A DNA stretch of 40,309 nt, from positions 151,941-192,249 of the forward strand of contig NZ_GG688327.1 of assembly GCF_000156195.1 (NCBI RefSeq). The letters run 5' to 3'. Under the pieces are notes generated by a model. It saw nothing but the letters and a program-made list of their open reading frames with translations. It was not told where the DNA came from and ran no database searches. Position numbers and translations under genes: made by a program. Source of the stretch: Bacteroides finegoldii DSM 17565. GTDB taxonomy: Bacteria; Bacteroidota; Bacteroidia; Bacteroidales; Bacteroidaceae. Of the stretch, positions 26,156-34,410 are shown piece by piece; positions within the stretch are counted from its first letter, which is position 1, and every line of letters starts with the position of its first letter.

Positions 26156-27679
26156 ATGTCAGAGTCTAAAAGAATAAAAACTGCATTGGTATCTGTATAC
26201 CACAAAGAAGGTTTGGATGAAATTATTACCAAACTTCATGAAGAAGGAGTAGAGTTCTTGTCAACAGGAGGAACTCGTCAGTTTATTGAATCATTGGGAT
26301 ATCCTTGTAAGGCAGTGGAAGATTTGACCACTTACCCTTCTATTCTCGGTGGTCGGGTAAAGACATTACATCCGAAAATATTCGGAGGTATTCTTTGTCG
26401 TCGCGGGTTGGAGCAAGATCTGCAACAGATTGAAAAGTATGAAATCCCTGAAATAGATTTAGTCATTGTTGACCTGTATCCGTTTGAAGCTACTGTAGCT
26501 TCCGGTGCATCCGAAGCAGATATTATTGAGAAAATCGATATAGGCGGAATCTCTCTGATTCGTGCCGCAGCCAAGAACTACAACGATGTAATTATCGTTG
26601 CTTCTCAGGCTCAATACAAACCGTTGTTGGACATGTTGATGGAGCACGGTGCCACTTCCTCACTCGAAGAACGTCGTTGGATGGCAAAAGAAGCGTTTGC
26701 CGTTTCTTCCCACTATGATTCAGCGATCTTCAATTATTTTGATGCAGGCGAAGGTTCTGCTTTCCGTTGCTCGGTAAATAGCCAAAAACAACTTCGTTAT
26801 GGTGAGAACCCGCATCAGAAGGGCTATTTCTACGGAAATCTGGAAGCGATGTTCGACCAAATTCACGGAAAGGAAATCTCTTATAATAATCTTCTCGATA
26901 TCAACGCTGCCGTTGATTTGATTGATGAATTTGACGACCTCACTTTCGCTATTCTGAAACATAATAACGCTTGCGGTCTAGCTTCACGGTCTACTATGCT
27001 GGATGCATGGAAAGATGCATTGGCCGGTGATCCTGTTTCCGCTTTCGGAGGCGTGTTGATTACAAATGGGGTTGTTGACAAAGAAACAGCCGAAGAAATC
27101 AACAAGATTTTCTTTGAAGTGATTATCGCACCGGATTATGATGTGGACGCACTCGAAATCCTTGGACAGAAAAAGAACCGCATCATCCTCGTTCGCAAGG
27201 AAGCCAAATTGCCGAAGAAGCAATTCCGTGCTTTGCTGAATGGTGTATTGGTGCAGGATAAAGATACTAACATTGAAACGGTAGCCGACCTCAAAACCGT
27301 AACAGACAAGGCTCCTACTCCGGAAGAGGTGGAAGATATGTTGTTTGCTAACAAGATTGTGAAGAACAGTAAGTCAAACGCTATTGTATTGGCAAAAGGC
27401 AAGCAGCTTCTCGCAAGCGGTGTCGGACAGACCTCACGTGTAGATGCATTGAAACAAGCAATTGAAAAAGCTAAGTCATTCGGATTCGACTTGAATGGCG
27501 CGGTGATGGCTTCGGATGCCTTCTTCCCTTTCCCCGATTGTGTGGAAATTGCGGATAAGGAAGGTATTACGGCAGTAATCCAACCGGGCGGCTCGGTAAA
27601 AGATGATTTGTCTTTTGCTTATTGCAATGAGCATGGCATGGCGATGGTTACTACCGGTATCCGTCATTTTAAACACTAA
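26156..27679 (+). CDS. purH: bifunctional AICAR formyltransferase / IMP cyclohydrolase
   Basis: The 507-residue enzyme catalyses the last two steps of purine synthesis, AICAR to FAICAR to IMP. The N-terminal IMP cyclohydrolase (MGS-like) domain has FLSTGGTRQFIESLG and LGGRVKTLHPKIFGGIL. The C-terminal transformylase has SQKQLRYGENPHQ, the catalytic KHNNACG block and the final QPGGSVKDD motif. Length is standard. The ATG at 26156 is used because an in-frame upstream ATG (26126) lies within the -7 box. mreB begins 14 nt after the stop, so purine synthesis and cell-shape genes probably share a transcript. Confidence 0.96.
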   Translation: MSESKRIKTALVSVYHKEGLDEIITKLHEEGVEFLSTGGTRQFIESLGYPCKAVEDLTTYPSILGGRVKTLHPKIFGGILCRRGLEQDLQQIEKYEIPEIDLVIVDLYPFEATVASGASEADIIEKIDIGGISLIRAAAKNYNDVIIVASQAQYKPLLDMLMEHGATSSLEERRWMAKEAFAVSSHYDSAIFNYFDAGEGSAFRCSVNSQKQLRYGENPHQKGYFYGNLEAMFDQIHGKEISYNNLLDINAAVDLIDEFDDLTFAILKHNNACGLASRSTMLDAWKDALAGDPVSAFGGVLITNGVVDKETAEEINKIFFEVIIAPDYDVDALEILGQKKNRIILVRKEAKLPKKQFRALLNGVLVQDKDTNIETVADLKTVTDKAPTPEEVEDMLFANKIVKNSKSNAIVLAKGKQLLASGVGQTSRVDALKQAIEKAKSFGFDLNGAVMASDAFFPFPDCVEIADKEGITAVIQPGGSVKDDLSFAYCNEHGMAMVTTGIRHFKH

Positions 27680-27693
27680 AATAATAATTAAGA

Positions 27694-28716
27694 ATGGGAT
27701 TGTTCTCTTTTACACAAGAAATAGCGATGGACTTGGGTACAGCCAATACCATCATCATCACGAACGGGAAAATCGTGGTGGATGAGCCTTCGGTTGTGGC
27801 TTTGGACCGTCGTACGGATAAGATGATTGCCGTGGGGGAAAAGGCGAAATTGATGCACGAAAAGACCCACGAAAATATACGCACTATCCGTCCGTTGAGA
27901 GATGGTGTGATTGCCGACTTCTACGCTTGCGAGCAGATGATGCGCGGTTTGATTAAGCGGGTGAATACACGCAATCACTTATTCTCACCCTCTCTTCGTA
28001 TGGTGATCGGTGTTCCTTCGGGTAGTACGGAAGTTGAACTCCGTGCCGTTCGTGACTCTGCCGAACATGCCGGCGGACGGGATGTCTATCTGATCTTCGA
28101 ACCGATGGCTGCGGCTATTGGTATCGGCATTGATGTAGAGGCTCCGGAAGGGAATATGATTGTGGACATAGGTGGTGGTTCTACGGAAATTGCCGTTATC
28201 TCTTTGGGAGGTATTGTTTCCAACAACTCCATCCGTGTGGCGGGTGATGATCTGACGGAAGACATCCGTGAATACATGAGCCGTCAGCATAACGTGAAAG
28301 TCAGCGAACGTATGGCGGAACGTATCAAGATAAATGTGGGCGCTGCCTTAACCGAATTGGGTGAAGGAGCTCCGGAAGATTATATCGTTCACGGTCCTAA
28401 CCGTATCACGGCTCTTCCGATGGAGGTGCCTGTATGCTATCAGGAAGTGGCTCACTGTCTGGAAAAATCAATCTCGAAAATAGAAACAGCTATCTTGAGT
28501 GCGTTGGAAAGTACACCTCCTGAACTTTATGCTGATATTGTGCACAACGGTATCTATCTTTCCGGTGGTGGCGCATTGCTTCGTGGGTTGGATAAGCGAC
28601 TGACTGATAAAATCAATATTCCTTTCCACATTGCAGAAGATCCTTTGCACGCTGTAGCTAAAGGCACGGGAGTTGCATTAAAGAATGTAGATCGTTTCTC
28701 TTTTTTAATGAGATAA
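27694..28716 (+). CDS. mreB: rod-shape-determining actin homologue MreB
   Basis: The 340-residue protein has the MreB start DLGTANTIIITNGKIVVDEPSVVA, the phosphate-binding loop DIGGGSTEIAVISLGG and the adenosine motif LSGGGALLRGL. It forms membrane-bound filaments that guide the elongasome. It is the first of five contiguous cell-elongation genes (mreB, mreC, mreD, mrdA, rodA). Length is standard and all nucleotide-binding segments are present. Confidence 0.97.
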   Translation: MGLFSFTQEIAMDLGTANTIIITNGKIVVDEPSVVALDRRTDKMIAVGEKAKLMHEKTHENIRTIRPLRDGVIADFYACEQMMRGLIKRVNTRNHLFSPSLRMVIGVPSGSTEVELRAVRDSAEHAGGRDVYLIFEPMAAAIGIGIDVEAPEGNMIVDIGGGSTEIAVISLGGIVSNNSIRVAGDDLTEDIREYMSRQHNVKVSERMAERIKINVGAALTELGEGAPEDYIVHGPNRITALPMEVPVCYQEVAHCLEKSISKIETAILSALESTPPELYADIVHNGIYLSGGGALLRGLDKRLTDKINIPFHIAEDPLHAVAKGTGVALKNVDRFSFLMR

Positions 28717-28723
28717 CTCAGGG

Positions 28724-29569
28724 ATGCGGAATTTAATAAACTTCCTTCTGAAATACAATTACTGGTTCCTCTTTATCTTATTAGAGGTAGCCAGTTTTGT
28801 TTTGTTATTTCGGTTCAACCGTTATCAGCAGAGTGCTTTTTTCACTTCTGCCAATACGGTTGTGGGGGCGGTTTATGATGTGTCGGGAGGCATTTCCTCT
28901 TACTTTCATTTGAAATCGGTCAATGAGGATTTACTGGACCGGAATATGTTGCTCGAACAGCAGATCTCCAATCTGGAGAAAGCGTTGAAAGAACGCCAGG
29001 TGGACTCTATCACCATTAACAGTGTCCGGCAGATGCCTCAAAGTGACTATCAGCTGTTCAAGGCTCATGTGATAAAAAACAGTCTGACACTGCCCGATAA
29101 CTATATCACGCTCGACAAAGGTTCTTCCTCCGGCATTCGCTCTGAGATGGGAGTGATAGACGGTAACGGAATTGTAGGTATCGTGTATGAAACTTCTCCA
29201 TCTTATTCGGTGGTGATTTCTGTACTGAACAGCAAGTCCAATATAAGTTGCAAGATTATCGGCAGTGATTATTTCGGCTATCTGAAATGGGAACGTGGAG
29301 ATTCGCGTTACGCTTATCTGAAAGACCTGCCCCGTCATGCGGAATTCAATTTGGGCGATACCGTAGTGACCAGCGGATTCTCGACCGTATTCCCGGAAGG
29401 TATTATGGTAGGTACGGTGGATGATATGTCCGACTCTAATGACGGGTTGTCCTACCTGCTGAAAATCAAGCTGGCTACCGACTTCGGAAAGCTCGGTGAT
29501 GTCCGTGTGATAGCCCGGAATGGGCAGGAAGAGCAGAAGAAACTTGAAAATAAGGTAACAAAAGAATGA
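28724..29569 (+). CDS. mreC: rod-shape-determining protein MreC
   Basis: The 281-residue protein has one N-terminal TM helix (about 15-30), a coiled coil (about 65-95, NEDLLDRNMLLEQQISNLEKALK), and the two-barrel MreC domain with ITLDKGSSSGIRSEMGVI and GDTVVTSGFSTVFPEGIMVG. It links MreB to periplasmic cell-wall synthases. It starts 7 nt after mreB, and its stop overlaps the mreD start (ATGA at 29566). Confidence 0.94.
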   Translation: MRNLINFLLKYNYWFLFILLEVASFVLLFRFNRYQQSAFFTSANTVVGAVYDVSGGISSYFHLKSVNEDLLDRNMLLEQQISNLEKALKERQVDSITINSVRQMPQSDYQLFKAHVIKNSLTLPDNYITLDKGSSSGIRSEMGVIDGNGIVGIVYETSPSYSVVISVLNSKSNISCKIIGSDYFGYLKWERGDSRYAYLKDLPRHAEFNLGDTVVTSGFSTVFPEGIMVGTVDDMSDSNDGLSYLLKIKLATDFGKLGDVRVIARNGQEEQKKLENKVTKE

Positions 29570-30063
29570 TTATCACCTATATACATAGAATCGGATGGTT
29601 TATCGGCTTAGTGCTTCTTCAAGTGCTTATCCTGAATAATGTCCATATAGCGGGTTATGCCACTCCTTTTCTCTATATTTATTTTATCCTAAAGTTTGAC
29701 TCCGGCACTTCGCGGAATGAGTTGATGTTGTGGGCTTTCTTTTTCGGACTGACTATCGACGTATTTGCTGATACTCCGGGAATGAATGCGGCTGCAACGG
29801 TGCTGCTTGCTTTTCTCCGTCCTTCTTTACTGCGACTGTTCACACCTCGCGATAATCTGGATAGCTTCATCCCATCTTTCAAGACGATAGGGATTACTCC
29901 TTTTCTTAAATATACGACTGCAAGTGTTTTTGTACATAGTCTGGCGTTACTCTCCATTGAGTTCTTCTCGTTTTCCAGCATTTGGCTGTTGCTGCTGCGG
30001 GTGTTACTTTGCACCATTCTGACTGTAACCTGTATTGTAGCTGTTGAAGGCATAAGGAAGTAA
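29566..30063 (+). CDS. mreD: rod-shape-determining protein MreD
   Basis: The 165-residue, strongly hydrophobic protein has about five membrane helices and the MreD-like segment LMLWAFFFGLTIDVFADTPG. It is recognised mainly by size, topology and its invariant place between mreC and mrdA. Its start overlaps the mreC stop by 4 nt, and mrdA follows after 2 nt. Confidence 0.9.
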   Translation: MIITYIHRIGWFIGLVLLQVLILNNVHIAGYATPFLYIYFILKFDSGTSRNELMLWAFFFGLTIDVFADTPGMNAAATVLLAFLRPSLLRLFTPRDNLDSFIPSFKTIGITPFLKYTTASVFVHSLALLSIEFFSFSSIWLLLLRVLLCTILTVTCIVAVEGIRK

Positions 30064-30065
30064 AA

Positions 30066-31928
30066 ATGGCAAAAGATTATAGATTAGAGAAACGTAAATT
30101 TGTTATCGGAGGCATTGCCCTGTCTATTGTCTTGATTTATCTGGTACGGCTTTTCGTATTGCAGATCACAACAGATGACTATAAGAAGAATGCTGACAGT
30201 AATGCTTTTCTGAATAAAATCCAATATCCTTCGCGTGGAGCGATTTACGACCGGACCGGGAAATTGTTGGTATTCAATCAGCCTGCATACGACATTTCGA
30301 TTGTTCCGAAGGAAGTCGAGAATCTAGATACGCTCGACTTGTGCCAGTCGTTGAATATTACCCGTGCCCAATTCTTGAAGATTATGAGCGATATGAAAGA
30401 CCGTCGCCGCAATCCGGGTTATTCCCGCTATACCAACCAGTTGTTTATGTCGCAACTTTCGGCGGAAGAATGTGGTGTCTTTCAGGAAAAGCTGTTTAAG
30501 TTTCGTGGCTTTTATATCCAACGGCGTACTATCCGTCAATATTCTTACAATGCGGCTGCCCATGCGTTAGGCGACATTGGAGAGGTGTCTGCCAAAGAGA
30601 TGGAAGCGGATGAAGACGGATACTACATTCGCGGTGATTATGTCGGAAAGTTGGGTGTGGAGAAATCGTATGAGAAGTATTTGCGTGGAGAAAAAGGTAT
30701 TGAAATCCTGCTTCGTGATGCACATGGCCGTATTCAGGGACACTATATGGATGGGGCCTACGACCGTCCCTCTGTTCCCGGCAAGAACCTGACATTGAGT
30801 CTGGATATTGATTTGCAGATTTTAGGCGAACGCCTGCTGAAGAACAAGATTGGCAGTATTGTAGCTATCGAGCCGGAAACCGGCGAAATCCTTTGTCTGG
30901 TATCTTCCCCGAACTACGATCCGCATTTGATGATCGGTCGTCAGCGTGGTAAGAATCATCTGATGTTGCAACGCGACAAGATGAAACCATTGTTGAACCG
31001 TGCTTTGATGGGAGTCTATCCTCCGGGCTCTACTTTCAAAACAGCACAAGGGCTGACTTTCTTGCAAGAAGGTATTGTTACAGAGCAAAGTCCGGCTTTT
31101 CCCTGTTCGCACGGATTCCATTACGGCAGGTTGACGGTGGGTTGTCATAGTCATGGGGCACCGATTCCGCTGATACCCGCCATTGCTACATCGTGCAACT
31201 CTTATTTTTGCTGGGGACTGTTCCGTATGTTCGGTGATCGTAAATATGGCTCACCGCAAAATGCTATTACCGTATGGAAAGATCACATGGTTTCGCAAGG
31301 GTTCGGTTATAAACTGGGAGTCGATTTGCCGGGAGAAAAACGGGGCTTGATTCCGAATGCGCAGTTCTATGATAAGGCTTATCGCGGACATTGGAACGGA
31401 TTGACGGTGATCAGTATTTCCATCGGCCAGGGAGAAATTCTGACTACCCCTCTTCAGATAGCCAATTTGGGAGCGACGATTGCCAATAGAGGATATTTTG
31501 TCACACCTCATATTGTGAAAGAAATTCAAGATAACCGGATAGACAGTCTTTATCGCACTCCTCGTTATACCACGATTGAAAAAAGACATTATGAATCGGT
31601 GGTGGAAGGTATGCGTGCTGCCGCTACGGGAGGAACTTGTCGTATGTTGTCAATGATGGTTCCGGAATTGGAAGCTTGCGGAAAAACAGGTACGGCACAG
31701 AATCGCGGGCATGACCATTCGGTGTTTATGGGCTTTGCGCCAATGAATAAACCGAAAATAGCAATAGCCGTCTATGTGGAGAATGGGGGATGGGGCGCTA
31801 CATACGGAGTGCCGGTCGGTGCTTTGATGATGGAACAATATATGAAAGGTAAATTGTCGCCGGAAAATGAGATAAGGGCGGAAGAAATTAGTAACAGAGT
31901 GATATTGTATGGTAACGAGGAGCGATAG
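30066..31928 (+). CDS. mrdA: penicillin-binding protein 2 (elongasome transpeptidase)
   Basis: The 620-residue class B PBP has an N-terminal TM helix (FVIGGIALSIVLIYLVRLFV), a PBP dimerisation domain (PSRGAIYDRTGKLLVFN) and the transpeptidase domain. Its active-site motifs are S322-T-F-K325 (GVYPPGSTFKT), S376-C-N378 and K540-T-G542 (CGKTGTAQN). It crosslinks peptidoglycan during lateral growth together with RodA, whose gene overlaps its 3' end by 20 nt. Confidence 0.96.
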   Translation: MAKDYRLEKRKFVIGGIALSIVLIYLVRLFVLQITTDDYKKNADSNAFLNKIQYPSRGAIYDRTGKLLVFNQPAYDISIVPKEVENLDTLDLCQSLNITRAQFLKIMSDMKDRRRNPGYSRYTNQLFMSQLSAEECGVFQEKLFKFRGFYIQRRTIRQYSYNAAAHALGDIGEVSAKEMEADEDGYYIRGDYVGKLGVEKSYEKYLRGEKGIEILLRDAHGRIQGHYMDGAYDRPSVPGKNLTLSLDIDLQILGERLLKNKIGSIVAIEPETGEILCLVSSPNYDPHLMIGRQRGKNHLMLQRDKMKPLLNRALMGVYPPGSTFKTAQGLTFLQEGIVTEQSPAFPCSHGFHYGRLTVGCHSHGAPIPLIPAIATSCNSYFCWGLFRMFGDRKYGSPQNAITVWKDHMVSQGFGYKLGVDLPGEKRGLIPNAQFYDKAYRGHWNGLTVISISIGQGEILTTPLQIANLGATIANRGYFVTPHIVKEIQDNRIDSLYRTPRYTTIEKRHYESVVEGMRAAATGGTCRMLSMMVPELEACGKTGTAQNRGHDHSVFMGFAPMNKPKIAIAVYVENGGWGATYGVPVGALMMEQYMKGKLSPENEIRAEEISNRVILYGNEER

Positions 31929-33366
31929 TTTATGGAAATCTTTGGACTGGGTAACGATTTGTATCTACCTGCTCCTGATTATTGGGGGATGGTTCAGCGT
32001 GTGCGGAGCCAGCTATGACTATGGTGATCGTGATTTTCTTGATTTCTCGACTCGTGCCGGTAAGCAGTTCGTTTGGATTATCTGTTCTTTCGGACTGGGA
32101 TTCGTGTTGCTGATGTTGGAAGACCGGATGTACGATATGTTCGCGTACATTATATATATAGGGATGATTCTTTTGTTGATTGTCACAATCTTTATTGCTC
32201 CGGATACGAAAGGTTCCCGTTCTTGGCTGGTGATGGGGCCGGTCAGTCTGCAACCTGCCGAGTTCGCCAAGTTTGCTACGGCTTTGGCGTTGGCTAAATA
32301 TATGAATGCTTATTCGTTCAGTATCAAGAAGGAAAAGTGTGCTTTAGTTTTGGGACTGATTATTCTTTTGCCGATGTTATTGATTATCGGGCAGAGGGAA
32401 ACAGGGTCTGCATTGGTATATCTTGCTTTCTTTTTGGTTCTTTACCGTGAAGGAATGCCGGGAGTAGTGCTTTTTGCAGGTGTCTGTGCGGTAATCTACT
32501 TTGTGGTCGGTATTCGTTTTGACGAGGTCTTTATAGCGGATACCCCTACGCCGTTGGGAGAGTTTATTGTATTGCTGCTGATTTTATTGTTTGCCGGCGG
32601 CATGGTGTGGGTATATCGTAAGAAGTGGGTAGCTGCCCGCAATATTATCGGTGGAAGTCTGGGGATATTGCTGATTGCCTATTTGATATCGGAATATTGG
32701 GTACACTTTAGTCTGGTCTGGGTGCAGTGGGGACTGTGTGCTGTTGCGATAGGTTATTTGATTTATTTAGCATTAAGTGAGCGTCAGCGTGCTTACTTTC
32801 TAATTGCTTTATTTACCATCGGCTCTATCGGATTTTTATATTCCAGCAATTATGTATTCGATAGCGTATTGGAGCCCCATCAACAAGTCCGTATCAAAGT
32901 AGTATTGGGCTTGGAAGAAGATTTGACCGGTGCGGGATACAACGTCAACCAATCCAAGATTGCCATCGGTTCCGGTGGATTGACAGGGAAAGGTTTCCTG
33001 AATGGTACGCAGACCAAACTGAAATATGTTCCCGAACAGGATACTGATTTCATCTTCTGTACGGTGGGAGAGGAACAAGGTTTTGTTGGTTCGGCAGCCG
33101 TCTTGATAGCTTTCCTGGTCTTGATTTTCCGCTTGATTTTCTTGTCGGAGCGTCAACCCTCTACCTTCGGTCGGGTTTATGGCTATTCAGTCCTCAGCAT
33201 TTTCCTGTTTCACCTATTTATTAATATAGGCATGGTACTGGGGCTTACTCCGGTCATCGGTATCCCATTACCTTTCTTTAGCTACGGAGGTTCTTCTTTA
33301 TGGGGCTTTACGATACTGTTGTTCACTTTCCTACGCATTGATGCGGGACGGAGTAGAAGACTCTAA
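31909..33366 (+). CDS. rodA: RodA peptidoglycan glycosyltransferase (SEDS family), extended form
   Basis: The 485-residue SEDS-family membrane protein polymerises lipid II with PBP2. Diagnostic blocks are GSRSWLVMGPVSLQPAEFAK, the loop YNVNQSKIAIGSGGLTGKGFLNGTQTK, PEQDTDFIFCTVGEEQGFVG and the end GIPLPFFSYGGSS. It is about 110 residues longer than the ~370-residue E. coli protein. The extra length lies in the middle (roughly residues 190-310) and contains additional hydrophobic helices. The ATG at 31909 lies inside the mrdA coding end, giving a 20-nt overlap and likely translational coupling. Confidence 0.95.
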   Translation: MVTRSDSLWKSLDWVTICIYLLLIIGGWFSVCGASYDYGDRDFLDFSTRAGKQFVWIICSFGLGFVLLMLEDRMYDMFAYIIYIGMILLLIVTIFIAPDTKGSRSWLVMGPVSLQPAEFAKFATALALAKYMNAYSFSIKKEKCALVLGLIILLPMLLIIGQRETGSALVYLAFFLVLYREGMPGVVLFAGVCAVIYFVVGIRFDEVFIADTPTPLGEFIVLLLILLFAGGMVWVYRKKWVAARNIIGGSLGILLIAYLISEYWVHFSLVWVQWGLCAVAIGYLIYLALSERQRAYFLIALFTIGSIGFLYSSNYVFDSVLEPHQQVRIKVVLGLEEDLTGAGYNVNQSKIAIGSGGLTGKGFLNGTQTKLKYVPEQDTDFIFCTVGEEQGFVGSAAVLIAFLVLIFRLIFLSERQPSTFGRVYGYSVLSIFLFHLFINIGMVLGLTPVIGIPLPFFSYGGSSLWGFTILLFTFLRIDAGRSRRL

Positions 33367-33406
33367 CAAATTGTTTATCTTTCGAATAACGTTTACGGCG
33401 AAGGTA

Positions 33407-33442
33407 GGGTGAAGAAGCAGGCGAATAGTCGTCCCTTCACCC
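33407..33442 (+). terminator. weak stem-loop after rodA
   Basis: GGGTGAAG (33407-33414) and CTTCACCC (33435-33442) form an 8-bp stem with a 20-nt loop, 40 nt after the rodA stop. No U-run follows, so it is only a possible end of the mre-rod transcript. Confidence 0.35.
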
Positions 33443-33464
33443 GTCAATGCCCAGCTTATGTATT

Positions 33465-33939
33465 TTATAGTTTTTGTTCTTTAATTATAAAAATCTTTCC
33501 TTTCTCGGTGAGTTGCCAATAACCTGCTTTGTTGGACCCTTGACGGGTTATGTATCCATAAGCTTTTAAATTCTGCAATGATCGTTTCGCTGTAGCACTT
33601 GATGATGACAAGGCTTCAGCAAGAGTATTGTAGGTTGATTTTGTATTCGTAGATAATATATGTAATACATTTATGTCAACTGATGATAATTTTATTGGGT
33701 CATTTAGGGTCATTCGTTCTACTATGTGATTTCTCATTTGTCATTGTAGGGTAATTTCTTTTGAACGTAACTAGCATACCGCCCTCTGATTGCTTAAAGA
33801 CGGGTTCTTCTATTCCTATCGCTTTAAAAGCGTTACATATTTTGCTAATACCACGTCCCCACGTTTCTATAAACCCGGCTTTGTAGAATACGGAAGCTAA
33901 TAAAATGTTACGAGGATGTGAGGAGTGCTTATTTTCTGC
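33465..33939 (-). pseudogene. truncated, frameshifted remnant of an AlbA_2/HATPase_c_4-type ATP-binding regulator
   Basis: Read on the minus strand directly after the gldH stop, codons spell KHSSHPRNILLASVFYKAGF then IETWGRGISKI and GGMLVTF. This is the C-terminal ATPase-like signature (HS..RNP.IA..FFKAG.IE.WGRGI) of AlbA_2 'ATP-binding proteins'. The frame stops at NDPK near 33704-33715. A different frame then continues as a winged-helix domain (33737-33465) with VDINVLHILSTN, SATAKRSLQNLKAYGYITR and GYWQLTEKGK, the usual C-terminal part of the same family. So one gene lost its 5' half and acquired a frameshift. The 90-residue ORF starting at 33737 could be expressed alone, but it looks like debris. 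Confidence 0.7.
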
Positions 33940-34410
33940 TTACCGTGATATCCGTATCCCCACATCATTTATCCCCTGCAATATGTCGTCTTTCATACCG
34001 GATACTACCTTAAAAGTGTAGTTTCCTGGATGTAGCGGGCGAACCGAGCGTATGAAAGTCTCCGACTGATAGACACTGCCCCAACCTTTGCCGAACCATC
34101 TTCCTGTAGAGTCAGTTAGGTGAATAGCGATGGTATCGGTGCGCCACACAGTGGAATCCTGTAGATTCTGACTGATAAATAAATGAAGGTCCTGATAAGG
34201 ATAATCCGTACGGTTACGGACTTCCGCAAATAGCCTCAAAGTCGGAGGGAGACTGTCTGTAATAGGAACAAAAAAGGAGAGTGTATCACTCTTTCCCCAC
34301 CCGTTGTCGGGAAGGGATTGATAAGAGTGATACACGGTATTCTCGTTGCATGCCGCCGTTAGGCAAGCAGTGAAAAGGCAAAATAAACTATTCCTGAACA
34401 GGCTTTTCAT
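33940..34410 (-). CDS. gldH: GldH-family lipoprotein
   Basis: The 156-residue protein has a lipoprotein signal (LTAAC, Cys21) and the GldH-family body: YHSYQSLPDNGWGKSDTLSFFVPI, RNRTDYPYQDLHLFI and the end GINDVGIRI. GldH was named for gliding motility in Flavobacterium, but orthologues are common in non-gliding Bacteroides, where the role is unknown. Its start overlaps the end of the ricT-like gene by 23 nt, so it is the last gene of the metF-holB-ricT-gldH operon. A pseudogene remnant abuts its stop. Confidence 0.88.
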   Translation of the reverse strand: MKSLFRNSLFCLFTACLTAACNENTVYHSYQSLPDNGWGKSDTLSFFVPITDSLPPTLRLFAEVRNRTDYPYQDLHLFISQNLQDSTVWRTDTIAIHLTDSTGRWFGKGWGSVYQSETFIRSVRPLHPGNYTFKVVSGMKDDILQGINDVGIRISR

